Below, one piece after another: positions 52,121 to 62,574 of a stretch of 64,000 nucleotides of DNA. The notes beneath the pieces were generated by a model that had not been told where the DNA came from, searched no databases, and saw only the letters and a list, made by a program, of their open reading frames with translations. The DNA is from Diplodia intermedia (lineage: Eukaryota; Ascomycota; Dothideomycetes; Botryosphaeriales; Botryosphaeriaceae), in the NCBI GenBank assembly GCA_021495925.1, contig JAKEKT010000013.1:460766-524765 (forward strand), given 5' to 3'. The number at the start of each line of letters is the position of its first letter. Positions within the stretch are counted from its first letter, which is position 1. The position numbers and the translations under genes are program-made.

Positions 52121-55100
52121 ATGTCTGTCGAAGGTTTCCTTCATTCTTCCCTGCGGGGGAGGAAGAGACGGCAAGCAAGACGATGTCAGGTCATCAATGA
52201 TACCGGCTCAGCAACAAGTGTGTTATTGGGCGCCGATCGATCGCCCCAGGGCCAAAAACAGCTACCGGGACGGGAAGGCAGACGTCAAAGGAGGCTGCTT
52301 CGGCTCGGAAGTCACGCTCTTCTGGGGCCTCCCGCACATGTCAAGGGCAACACAACGCATGTCCAGATTGCGAGCCTCGCAGGAGCTCATGTCCATAACA
52401 GCGAAACTGAAGAGATTTTTGAGGCGCTGAAGCTAGAAAGAGGGTCACCGAATCTCGAAATATCTCTAAGTCTACTGTCACACATCTCTATCCTTTGGAG
52501 GCACAGAGAATCTCGAATTCTAAGCCTTCTTTGCGCTTCGAAGCATTCTATCTCGGTCACGGGCGGAGCCTCTCGAGTCCTCTCCAACATAGCATCTTGT
52601 GATGTTATGAAAGAGTTATGGGAAAGGAACTGCTTTGAAGAAATCACAGCTGGTATGCTGGCACAAACATTCATCAACGAATGCGATCATCTCAGCATGA
52701 CGAAACTTTACCTTGGCTGGCTGTCGCAATCCAAACGCCAATCGACAATCAAATCGGCTCTGAAAATTGCAAACGATGTGGTGGACGAGCTCACAGAACG
52801 TGTAGCCACCAAAAAGAAGCAATTACGGGAAATTTTCCATCTGTTGGCCGAGACGAATGTGTCACTACTGGCATCTCACGATGTTATCAACATTACACTT
52901 CGTCACCTCAGTCTTTTTGGCTGGGATCCAATCTTGCGCCAAGCACCTGCAGGGTGTATCACTCGAAGGACACTAGTACTGGCCCTCCGGAAAGGCTACA
53001 GCCAGGAGCAAGATTGTCTTAGCAATGTATTGGCGGTCATCCTGTACAGGAACCCCAACATTGTCTTGGATGATCAAGCAACACTGGAGATACTCGTATA
53101 TGCACGGAAAGAACGACATATCTGGGAAGCACTGACGGACTTCGACATTCAGTGCAATCTGGTCCACCCCAATGCGGCATGCACGCCGTACTGGCGAACG
53201 TCTTTTAAAGAGCTGGGATTTGTCACGCCTCTTGATAGCGGGCCCACGTTGCTATCAGATTTGATGCACCAGGTCTCGCCACCCCCAACATCTGATTGGA
53301 GGATGATTGACAGACTTGGCGAAGCCGAAGAGCCCTGCTACCGATCTGGACCATCTCCTACCTTGGGAGCGAGATCTCTAGACCTTATCGATCTGCGTGC
53401 TACACGTAAAGATGCCATGGAAAGGCTGATCATGGTCGCTGCGTCCCACACTTCGTCAGAACGTCTACGGAGACTCTTGGAGACAGACGAGGAATATACG
53501 GTCAATGAACGTGTTCTTCTTACTATACTCCGCGGCGGATACTCGGCCCTGGATGGCTTGGAGGTTTACGAAGACAACAATCCACAACCTAGTGACAAGG
53601 GATCGAACACAAACGCCGTGCAAAAGACGGGCAATCCTGATCCAACCCTCCGCCTAAGAAGGTCAAGAAAATTTCTACGGAGAGAATCGCCAGCTATTGA
53701 GGTGGTCGAGATCTTACTTGATCGAACTTCCTTTGTGCGGCCAAGTCTGAGCTTTTGGCTTTGCATTCTGTTGATTTCCCAAGACTTTTCACCTTGGAAG
53801 CCCTTGAGTTTGAGCTGTCTGCCAATGCTACTAGGCCACTTTAAGCCGAAAATCAACGACTGCTTTATTCTCACAGCACTGAAGACCAGTAATGCACCGG
53901 AAGTTTTGGGGTTGCTCTTCGATGCCGACCCATCCTACCTTGTTGGCGACAGCGTACTTCTTTCCTTCCTCACCGATGCTTTCGGAGGATCAAACAACGC
54001 AACGGCGGTGTTGAGAATGCTCCTCAGCAAACGAAGAGAAAAGGGTCTCACCCAGGAATTGGTGGCGCAGACATTCCCCAACGCAGCGTGCGCGCAAGCC
54101 CTATTCAAAGCCACACATTCTGGAACAGAACAGCATATCATTAGCGAGGACGCATTTCTGACGGCAGTAAAGCGACCATGGCCCCAATTCCAAGACAGAT
54201 ACGTCCTTTCTCGAGATACGTATAGATGTCTAAACGCCCCGGCCGTATGGCTTCAACATGGCTGGCGTCTGGAGCTGACGGAAGCAACTATGGAAGTCCT
54301 CGCTCGTTACACTTCCAGAAGCACAATGGACCAGCTGCTCGACGGTAGTCCAAGGCCGGCGATTACGGACCGGATTCTGAAACAGGCTATGCGTGGACGA
54401 TCAACGCATATGCTTCCATTCCTTTTGAGACTGTATTCGATCAAATGTCTTACCGGCGAGCTCATCGAAAGCGCCACCGTGGATCCATCAGAAACCCCGA
54501 AAAGCAACCTTGTCTTGGAACTTCTTCTGGATCCATACTTCATCGTGGAGTGCAGTGAGCGCGCTCTCATAGCCATTCTCAGACTGAAGAATGTAGACGC
54601 GGTCGTCTACTTTTTGGACAAGCACCCCGACCTCGTTGTCAGCCACAATGTCCTTGGCCGATCGATGGGTGAGTGGTGGCTTTCCGACGTGAACATTCTC
54701 CCGCTGCTGCTCGAGAGGAGCAAGCCAGGGCCACTTTCGAGCAAGTTTTGCGAGGGGCTTCTGCACTTTCCTGTTGACGAGTGGACGCGGCTCTTCAGTA
54801 ACGAGTGGGACAGGCTCTTCAGTCTTCCGACGAAGATACACTGGACGCCGGATGTACTTGTTGGCATGGTACGCACGTGTAGCGTTGCAACAGTCATGCA
54901 AGCGTTCTCGGCGTCGGTGAAAAAGATCCAAATTTGTCGAGCGATGATGGAGGCGGCCGTGCACAGCGAGCATTTTTCTGACAAGAGCGCCATGACCGAA
55001 TTCCTTCTCCACAATGATCCCAACGCTCCAGTTGATGAATCCATAATCTTGGTAGCGCTGACACGGCTCAGTCCGAAAGTTGTCGAAAGCCTTATTCTCA

Positions 55101-55975
55101 GGTGTCCGCCTCGCGTCATCACCGAGAAAATGATTTTGGCGGCGCTGAAAAATGAATCCCAGAGCGACGGGATGCTGGAGCTCCTTCTCGACTGTAGCGA
55201 CGCACGAAAACAGATCAACTACGCGGCTCTACGAGATGGCCTTGCGGATGTTCAGATAATCAAGGTCCTCAGTTTTCGTCTGCTGATCGGACTTTCGAGT
55301 TCCACCGAGGTTGTGCAAGCTATACTGTTAGCATTTCATGTCTACGACCCTGACTCAACCATAGCAGTCGCTAGCCATATCTCCGACGCAATACTTGAGT
55401 TGCAACATCCGGAGTGGGTTTTGAGTGATCGAGTGGTCTCAGAATCTCGGAGATCCGCGTTTCTGAAGCACGTCTTGAATTTCTTGACAGTGCATCCGGC
55501 TTGCAACATTGCCATAATTCAAAGGGAAGGCCTGGAAGCAACATTGAACTCCGACACGAGAGAATCCACGAGTTCCTCCAAAATGGAAGATCTGGTGAGC
55601 AGCAGCGCAGTATACGAAAGTTGGATGGATGAGTACCCGGAGCCATTGCTTAACGCAGAGGATGTGAAGAAACTTCTCGTGGGTCGTGGGCCTACTGCCT
55701 TCGACCTTGTCATCGAGGTTGGCTGTGAAGTGGTTTGTTTGGCACTAGAGAATGGGAAGGTGAGGGACGCGATCATCGGTCCGCTTTGGAGGCTTGTTGT
55801 TCGTCCTTGTGCGCTACTGGAAGCTGCTAGGAAGAGTGCTGAAGTTTTGTTTTTCTGCCTACTGGAGAAAGCAGACCAACAAGCTCTTGAAGTTGACCAC
55901 ACTCAACTTCTGGAAGCCGCATTTGTGGGAGGAAATGCGAGTATCATCGCAGGCTGCAAGGTTCAAGAGCGTTAA
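52121..55975 (+). CDS. Large helical-repeat protein (NLR sensor-type repeats)
   Basis: A 1,284-codon uninterrupted frame. From about residue 95 on it consists of helical repeats with recurring patterns such as (I/V)T(D/E)xxLxxAL then xxLLLD: SPRPAITDRILKQAMRG, PPRVITEKMILAALKNE, GMLELLLDCSD, NLVLELLLDP, APEVLGLLFDADP. Such ITExVLxAA-xxLLL repeats follow NACHT domains in fungal STAND/NLR proteins, where they read the trigger. No NACHT, P-loop or transmembrane segment is seen. The first 95 codons are poor protein; an ankyrin-like stretch (GKADVKGGCFGSEVTLFWG) lies in another frame at about 52276-52335 and then GNTTHVQIASLAGAHVHN returns in this frame. So the true N-terminus is uncertain and may be lost. 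The body of the frame is surely coding. Confidence 0.75.
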   Translation: MSVEGFLHSSLRGRKRRQARRCQVINDTGSATSVLLGADRSPQGQKQLPGREGRRQRRLLRLGSHALLGPPAHVKGNTTHVQIASLAGAHVHNSETEEIFEALKLERGSPNLEISLSLLSHISILWRHRESRILSLLCASKHSISVTGGASRVLSNIASCDVMKELWERNCFEEITAGMLAQTFINECDHLSMTKLYLGWLSQSKRQSTIKSALKIANDVVDELTERVATKKKQLREIFHLLAETNVSLLASHDVINITLRHLSLFGWDPILRQAPAGCITRRTLVLALRKGYSQEQDCLSNVLAVILYRNPNIVLDDQATLEILVYARKERHIWEALTDFDIQCNLVHPNAACTPYWRTSFKELGFVTPLDSGPTLLSDLMHQVSPPPTSDWRMIDRLGEAEEPCYRSGPSPTLGARSLDLIDLRATRKDAMERLIMVAASHTSSERLRRLLETDEEYTVNERVLLTILRGGYSALDGLEVYEDNNPQPSDKGSNTNAVQKTGNPDPTLRLRRSRKFLRRESPAIEVVEILLDRTSFVRPSLSFWLCILLISQDFSPWKPLSLSCLPMLLGHFKPKINDCFILTALKTSNAPEVLGLLFDADPSYLVGDSVLLSFLTDAFGGSNNATAVLRMLLSKRREKGLTQELVAQTFPNAACAQALFKATHSGTEQHIISEDAFLTAVKRPWPQFQDRYVLSRDTYRCLNAPAVWLQHGWRLELTEATMEVLARYTSRSTMDQLLDGSPRPAITDRILKQAMRGRSTHMLPFLLRLYSIKCLTGELIESATVDPSETPKSNLVLELLLDPYFIVECSERALIAILRLKNVDAVVYFLDKHPDLVVSHNVLGRSMGEWWLSDVNILPLLLERSKPGPLSSKFCEGLLHFPVDEWTRLFSNEWDRLFSLPTKIHWTPDVLVGMVRTCSVATVMQAFSASVKKIQICRAMMEAAVHSEHFSDKSAMTEFLLHNDPNAPVDESIILVALTRLSPKVVESLILRCPPRVITEKMILAALKNESQSDGMLELLLDCSDARKQINYAALRDGLADVQIIKVLSFRLLIGLSSSTEVVQAILLAFHVYDPDSTIAVASHISDAILELQHPEWVLSDRVVSESRRSAFLKHVLNFLTVHPACNIAIIQREGLEATLNSDTRESTSSSKMEDLVSSSAVYESWMDEYPEPLLNAEDVKKLLVGRGPTAFDLVIEVGCEVVCLALENGKVRDAIIGPLWRLVVRPCALLEAARKSAEVLFFCLLEKADQQALEVDHTQLLEAAFVGGNASIIAGCKVQER

Positions 55976-56722
55976 ACTCTCATTGTCATGTTTTTTTCCT
56001 TTACTGAATCACGATTCTCGGATTATATTGAGATGCAAAGGAAGGCACTTTAATTACGACTGGTCTCCTGGAACCCCAAATATCTATTTTTTGCTGTCTT
56101 ACGATCCTTTTTAGAGAGATCGATGTGTAGGCGTACCCTACGCCAGGCACTAACGCGCTATCGCCACGCCCGACAACTATGTGGCTAAGATATCACACGA
56201 CGATCCGAATATGACACAATGATTGAAATGCCATGGCCGAAGACACAAGCCCTTTCTTAAGCAAACCATCTTCACGAAGCCATAGATCATCTTCTCGAAA
56301 GCTTTCCGTTCTGTGAACATTATCGACTCGAACGCGGCACTACCGCCAGTAGCCCACTGTTATGCGCCACGCCTGCCGCTGCATTCCCGCACCAATGCAA
56401 TAGGGACCGTGGTGTTGATTATTCGAGCCAGGGCAGATCTTTGGGCACGTCCAACGCCAGAAATAAACGTTAATTGCGTTGTGGTGGTTGACCCCTCCGA
56501 AAGCGGTCGCGCGTTTCGACTTGTCCACTTCGTCGACATCACCGCCGGTCTACTCATCTGTCAACCACTCTTGTCGGCCGCCGTATGCTGACCTATCGTG
56601 TAGGTTCTGCCGTAGCGCCAACCCGTCACCGCTCACTGTCGGCGCATTCCCATGCTTCCGCTCACCACCACTTCCACGCTCCCCTCCGTCTGCTTGTGTG
56701 TTGCGAGAGGTCACTGCCCATG
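55976..56722. other. Intergenic, no gene seen
   Basis: About 0.75 kb of 3' flank of the repeat protein. I checked one GC-rich clover-like stretch (56117-56185) for a tRNA; it lacks the conserved loop bases. Confidence 0.35.
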
Positions 56723-57017
56723 TCATTCCTTCCAGTCAAGGCCGCTCCAAAAGCCAGGAAGAGTTGAGGGGTTGGTAGCGACGTCACCGTATCGCTCGTT
56801 TTAGCCGTGCGTTGGGTCGGCAAGTGCTGGGGGTCTGTAGGGGCTCGATCAGGCCACCTGACCAAACCTCACCTGACCTACGCACACTTTCACCACCACA
56901 GCCACCGCCACAGCCACCGCCCTCGCCCTCCCCACCACTGCTGCCGCCGATACCCGAGAGAATAACCAGCGCGCTTCTCGCGCTTCTGCTGCGCCGCGGT
57001 GACGATTTAAACGCCAT
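56723..57017 (-). CDS. Small Gly/Cys-rich protein candidate
   Basis: The ATG at 57017 opens MAFKSSPRRSRSARSALVIL, followed by SGIGGSSGGEGEGGG and CGGGCGGES, then a GTGCGT donor. A second exon after a CTAAAACGAG acceptor would read RYGDVATNPSTLPGFWSGLD and stop at 56723. Both pieces are protein-like and phase-compatible, giving about 67 residues. No known domain. Confidence 0.3.
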
Positions 57018-59702
57018 CAGATAAGCGAAGCGGCGCAGAGGTTGCCATGCACAGTGGACCAAGATAAACGAGTTGCAAATGAGGAACACGAAGGTCGATC
57101 AAAGGAATCTACTACATAAAACAAGACATTTTGGGCCGGTGGGCATGTGACATCCTCGTAAAACGCATGCAATGATCTGGAACTTTCTACCGGCGATGGT
57201 TAGAACTCCATTTGCCCTTTGTTTTGAAATGTAAGGCCAACCTTATTTTGAACGCTGCTGCGATGACTACTGTAGATAATGGTACATCCTCCTCTCCACC
57301 CATGGATGCATCAGGGTGGTGTAGATGGAATCACTCCGTCCGGCCTGCGTCAGCCTGCATCGGCCATTAACCTGTGCTTTACTCTGAGACAGTCTGTCAC
57401 GAAGTCAGGCTTAGGGTAGCACTCGCATGGCGCTACCTGTGAAGGAGCCGCTCGGGAAAAGGCTTCTACATTCTTCTCCGCGTCACCGTTCCATGCCGCG
57501 CGGGTGACACACCAAACGGGAAGCTACGCCAGAAGATACCTGCATGCTCTACCGCCTTTAACCTTTTAGACCGCTCTCCGTTACTGGCTTACACATTAAG
57601 GTTCCATGTGCGGATAGAGTATCATTAATAAAGATAGAGTCAGCGAAAAAGAAGTGATCATAGACAACATGTCTTAAAGCCCGCCGTTCGCCGTTTGGAA
57701 TAGCTAGCCGTCTCGCTTTACGGGTAGCTATATAATAGTTTTCTTTTCATCTCTTACGACAGTTCGTTAGGTCCCTAAAGCCTTAAGCTACCCCTACTAC
57801 CGATCTTTGATCTCGCATCCAAAGACTCCCCAGTAAATCAACAAATCCGCATCATACCTTGTCGCCATGCCAAGGACGAGAACCCACCACTGGTAATTAT
57901 TACTTATCTCTTCTATAGCACTGAAAAAGTCACTAATACTAGCTGCAGTCCTTATTATCGTGGAGAGAAACACGTCGTGGACCGAAACCGTTGCCCAAAG
58001 AAACGCCATATAGTATACTGTAAAACGCATGATAATGTCTACCACGTCCCGGGTGAAAAGTGCTCGGTTTGCGAACTACAGGACAAGAGAGAGAGGAGGC
58101 AAGAGAAGCTAAAGGAGCAAAAGAAGCAAAAGAAGCAAAAGAAATAGACAAGTCGTATGACGGTGCACACGGTTGCGAAGACAAGGTGGTAATGGGGGAT
58201 CAAGATGGGCCATCTTAGTATCAGTACGTCTTGTGTCTTTGTGCTTTTGCCTTTTTACTGAGTGTTTTGCTAACTAAATGAAGACGCAGTCGTCAGATAC
58301 GAGGATGTGCCTGGCCCACCCCGAGGATTTCTGTAGTTCGAGTCTGATCGGACGACTCGATCACAGCGGATTTCGTCAACAATTCGCGTCCCCAGACGGG
58401 TCATCCATTTCCTACAACACTCCCCTAGACCTACGATGCTCTGTCCGCTTCGACCGCTCCAATCAACGCTACCCCTTCGCCCGTTACTCAATTCTCGGAC
58501 CTCAAGCCGGTTCTCCGTTAGTCCAAGGCTGGTGGATATCTTTTGGAATCTCTTTGAGTCATCTCAGCGTCGCACTCTACCGTTCTCGGCCTTCAATGGT
58601 CGGCTCTCATGTCAGCCGAATTCGGCGTAGGAAATGTGGAGATTCCGATGTTCCCCATGCCCAGAATCTGCTCTTTTCCGACATCCCTTTTCCTTACACT
58701 TGTCCCATTTACGTATCATACACACTGTCTTTACCGATGCCTTTGTTGTCCGCTTTCAGTCACTCGTTCAATGCAAAAGGAACATATCTTAGAATAAGGG
58801 AATAGCGTACAACAACTGGGATTTCCCTCTGAAATACTCAATATAAACGCTTTTCCACCATGTTGATTCCCAGTATGTTGTATGTGCGACTCGCTAAAAT
58901 CGGGACGGACAGTTGTACTTATCATACGGTTCTTACAACTACCCATTGCTTGAGTTAGTGCACTATATTCATCACATGGAGTGTAAACAGGCCTTGTATC
59001 ATTTCTGTGAATTCCTCTGCATCAACCGCTCCGATCCCCCTTAGGTGACAGGGTTGAGGAGAGAGAGGCTGGTGTACAACCGAACAAGTCTCTGATGTGT
59101 ACATGCTGTGTTTCCGGCCCGTTTCGCCACGGAAACGTCGGCGATTGCGACCAAGAAGCGGGCGCTTTGGCTATCTGACTTGTCTCAGAATTCTTCGCAT
59201 GGTGAAGCGCCGGCACTTGCGTAGCACCACCCAGCATGCGAGGGTGGCAGCTATCCAGGCCGGCGGGCTCGCACGTGCGGTACGTGTCTTGGTTTCACGG
59301 CGGCCGTTGCGCATGTCTTGTCTTACTCACTACACTGAGCCCAACCGTTTGTTCTCTGCCAGTGTGACACAACAAAACCCGACGGCGAGTTCCTCTTCTC
59401 TCTTTCTCCTCCCCTTCCCTCACAAACGAACGCCCACGCAGCCACATACCCAGACCACCAAGCCCAAGTCGTCTGCGGCAACCGCGACAACCGCCGCAAC
59501 CAAGCACGGCATCTGGCCCGGCCCGGCCGGCATCGTCATCGTCCCCTTCACCGGCGCGCGGCCCCTAGCCTCGCCACGGGAAGCCGCGGCCTCCACGACA
59601 GCACCATCATCGCCGGGCGCTTGCACCTGGCCTATTTCGCGCGCCCGGGTGGTGGGGGGCGGTTGCAAAATGATGTGCACGAATTTCTTCACCCACGTAC
59701 GA
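57018..59702. other. 2.7-kb region without a secure gene
   Basis: AT-rich. A leftward frame at 57797-58045 encodes 82 residues with hydrophobic stretches (MRFTVYYMAFLWATVSVHDV) and might be a small membrane protein. A rightward frame at 58278-58805 has no motif. A purine repeat (AGCAAAAGA units, 58095-58142) is present. The right part (59360-59700) is GC-rich and open in several frames, none convincing. Confidence 0.3.
58095..58142 (+). repeat. Short purine-rich tandem repeat
   Basis: Tandem AAAGAAGC-type 9-base units (AAGAAGCAA AAGAAGCAA). Non-coding as far as I can tell. Confidence 0.6.
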
Positions 59703-59948
59703 TCAGGCACATGCCAGCAAGCAGTTCCCCGACCGTTTTTCCGACCACCAACTGGTACTTCCGCCCACCACCACCATCCACCCCCGATGCCGGACGCCCG
59801 AGCTGCGCGAGTCGCCGCTACCTTTCGCTTGCTTGTCGCCTTCGTCATCGCTATCGATATGGTCGGCAGGCGCAGGCGTCTTGGGCTTGCCGGAGCCTAC
59901 GTGAGGCGCTGCTGGAGCAGGCTTTGGGGTGGAGGGTGTCGTCGGCAT
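59703..59948 (-). CDS. Small Pro/Lys-rich protein, first exon
   Basis: The ATG at 59948 reads MPTTPSTPKPAPAAPHVGSG, KPKTPAPADHIDSDDEGDKQ, AKGS to a GTAGCG donor-like site near 59816. The composition (Pro/Lys then acidic) is that of a disordered nuclear or chromatin-associated protein. I could not place the next exon with confidence. A frame reading YQLVVGKTVGELLAGMC lies downstream but is out of phase. Confidence 0.35.
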   Translation of the reverse strand: MPTTPSTPKPAPAAPHVGSGKPKTPAPADHIDSDDEGDKQAKGSGDSRSSGVRHRGWMVVVGGSTSWWSEKRSGNCLLACA

Positions 59949-60628
59949 TGTGGTGATTAGCAAATGGTGGTACGGTGACGGCGGGGGAGACGCAGCGCGC
60001 TAAAGAAAAGAGAAGAAACTATGTAACCCTAGCCATCGTTGGCTATCCGGTTTTGAAGAAGCCCGGTTTAGCCGCCGTAAGCTATTACCCGTGGAGCACA
60101 CGCGAATGCGTCAAAAAGGGGAATTATGGGTTCTTAGGGGTAGGTAGAAGTGACTTTCTCGCGGGCGATCGTCTTGCCCGCACGCGTTAGGCCGCTAGTA
60201 CTCCAAGCTTTTCGGCTTAGCGTGTACCATTAAAGTAGAACTCAAACGAATCAATCATCCACGAAACGAATGGAAGAAGCTGCTATTCCTCTCTTTAGCT
60301 TGCATTGTTCTCTTTGTTTGTTGGAAACATCACGAGCGGCCGCATACAAATGCGCAAGCAAACATCAACGAAGACTTTATAAAGTCCCCTACCGTGTCAG
60401 CGAAGGCTTATTCCTCTGTGTACTACAGCTTCTCACCACCATAGCCTGGCGGTCGCACTAGGAGCGGGACAGCCTTCAGTACGTTTGACAGCTCGTGTCC
60501 ATTCCACAACGCCATTCTCAACCAACTCGTTCGTCAAATCTGTGCGACACAAAATCCCTTTTCAATTCGAGTTCCCGGACGTCAAGGTCGGAATATCAAC
60601 TTTAAACATCCCAACACAACTCAACACC
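59949..60628. promoter_or_regulatory. Divergent intergenic region before the BTB gene
   Basis: 680 bp, no exon recognised. It ends in the short AC-rich leader that precedes the BTB gene's ATG. Confidence 0.4.
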
Positions 60629-61321
60629 ATGACTGAAACTTGCCACGATGACAACGAAGTCCCAGCATACTCTTCTCCTCTATCGTCCTCGGTCACGAGC
60701 ACGGCGACCTGCCCGCGCCCGATGCTGACGGAAGACACGAAAGTCAACATCCAGATCGGAGAGCGTAGATTCACCACAACGCGCGACACGTTGGTCGGAG
60801 GAAGCGACTACTTCGCTGCACGCTTCTCCGGAAATTGGAACGACGCTGAGCCGGATGGATCGTACTTCGTCGATGGAGATCCCGACTTGTTTGTCCACAT
60901 ACTGCGATTTCTTCGGTCTGGAACGTTCCCATTGTTCTACGACAAGCATCGAGGCCACGACTACTCGCTCTACGCCGCACTCCTTGCCCAAGCCCAATAC
61001 TTCCAGATCCCTCCACTTGTGGACTGGCTGCGCGAGCGGAAATACCTTGGTCGCGTCATGACGGACCGGAAAGCTTCATTGGTGGATGATGTGCGAGATC
61101 TCGCCCTGGCTAGTGAGTCCGGGGAGGACGTCGAGTACCATTATGCTTGGAGGAATGAAAAAGTTTACGTATGCCCACGCGGTATAGATGTACATGCGGG
61201 GAGACCACAAAGGTGTGGACAAGCTTGTGAGAAAGCGCGATGCAATGGGGAGTACGAGTACGAAGACAAACCCATTTTAAGCGTTTTAGTCATTCGAAAG
61301 AAGACAGTCTTGGTAGATTAG
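60629..61321 (+). CDS. BTB/POZ (T1/KCTD-like) domain protein
   Basis: A 230-residue intronless protein. The BTB domain covers about residues 38-135: KVNIQIGERRFTTTRDTLVG, GSDYFAARFSGNW, YFVDGDPDLFVHILRFLRSG and AAAL-type helix LYAALLAQAQYFQIPPLVDW. The VNIxIGxRRFxTTRxTL start and DGDPxLFxHILRFLRSG are the KCTD/T1 subtype, often found as oligomeric adaptors of Cullin-3 ligases in animals. In fungi the role is mostly unknown. The tail has two Cys pairs (QRCGQACEKARC) that might bind metal. The ATG at 60629 was preferred over an open frame starting further upstream, as it is the first ATG of the coherent domain. Confidence 0.85.
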   Translation: MTETCHDDNEVPAYSSPLSSSVTSTATCPRPMLTEDTKVNIQIGERRFTTTRDTLVGGSDYFAARFSGNWNDAEPDGSYFVDGDPDLFVHILRFLRSGTFPLFYDKHRGHDYSLYAALLAQAQYFQIPPLVDWLRERKYLGRVMTDRKASLVDDVRDLALASESGEDVEYHYAWRNEKVYVCPRGIDVHAGRPQRCGQACEKARCNGEYEYEDKPILSVLVIRKKTVLVD

Positions 61322-62574
61322 CTCCTCACAATCATCAATTGCTATCGACTTTCCAAGCACAGTATCTAAACACTGTTTTTGCTCACCAGAGCCCGCTCCA
61401 GCTGTCGAGACGGGACTCCCGCCAGCTACCGCACGCCAGTCGCCAGCTGCCACGCGACAGCAGCGATGCCGGTGGCGCGGGGGTGCTCGGGCAGCGTGGT
61501 GGTGGCGGGGCTGCAGGCGTGCTCGATCCCACTGGAGTGCCTTTGCGTCTACTTCCCCGGCGACCTCCATACGACCAATCTCCGGTGACGCCATTCCACA
61601 TCAACGAGCGCGCAGTGACCGATGGGTTCCAGTGCCAACCCCGCCCCGGCCCAGACTCTTCGACGAGTTCCGTGCCGGCGATATCTTGCAGAGCGATTAC
61701 GCGGACGTGCAAGCAGGCGGTGCAGGTCCGGCTTCGCATCTCCAGAGCCAGCGCGACGTACAGCGACGGGACGGTGGCCTATCCGTTATCGGAGCCTTGG
61801 AGATTAGGAGCGGTGTTTCCATCAGCGTGGCGTTGGCGCAGGGAGGGGCGATCAGCGACGGTTGGAGCATTTCCATCCTCGCCGTTTGATCAGTCTCCCG
61901 AAGGGGGACACTGGATGAGAGAGTGGCGGCAGAGAGAGAGAGCAGAAGCAGAAGCGGAGCGGAGCGGCGCAGGGTAGAGCGGGGGCCGCGTAGTGTCGTC
62001 TCCCCTGCCCCGCCGTCGTCTGGCGCGGGCAAGCGCGGGGTAGGTCTTGCATTCTAGGCTCTCAGAGACGCGGTGGCGGTCGGGGCCGACGGGCGGGTAC
62101 GCTTGGTCGGACTGGCAAGGTCCTATATGTCTTGTCTGTCTGTCCGTATGTCTGTCTATCTGTTCGTCCTTGCTGCATGGACTGCTGGAGCTCTGAGGGA
62201 GGGAGCGAGTGAGGCTACTGCGCGCAGTTGAGGTCGATTCCTCATGCCTTCCTCTGACTGGGTTGGGTACCGGTACAAACAAACAGATAAGCACGTCTTT
62301 ACACTGCGAGCGAGCATGACAACAGATACAGTCAGCAGTGCACGGGGGGGATGGAAAGCATTATCAAACTGACAATGAAGCAGACACGTCCGTGGACTTG
62401 CCATCGAGCAGAGAAATGAAGAAACGTCATGGTCTACTCTGACACGCAGCAGCCCCCATCCCCTCCCTCTTCCTGTGCATTGTCTCTTGCCATCCGCGCT
62501 CGCCCGCATTCTCCCCGTTGCCAATCATTCCTTTTGTCCAGCCGAGGATCGCCATGACCCACCCCACCGTCCGT
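61322..62574. other. Convergent region, no secure gene
   Basis: 1.25 kb between the BTB gene (rightward) and the coiled-coil gene (leftward). A rightward frame at 61632-61889 (GDILQSDYADVQAGGAGPAS) has a protein-like look, but nothing supports it. A simple CTGT/CTAT tract lies near 62135-62165. Confidence 0.3.

Noticed and set aside
59097..59960. A 287-codon rightward frame
   Set aside because: Pro/Arg/Ala-rich composition without a domain, and it overlaps a better leftward first exon at 59703-59948.
62225..62245. GAGGTCGATTCCTC, T-arm-like
   Set aside because: The loop is one base short and no other tRNA arms are present.
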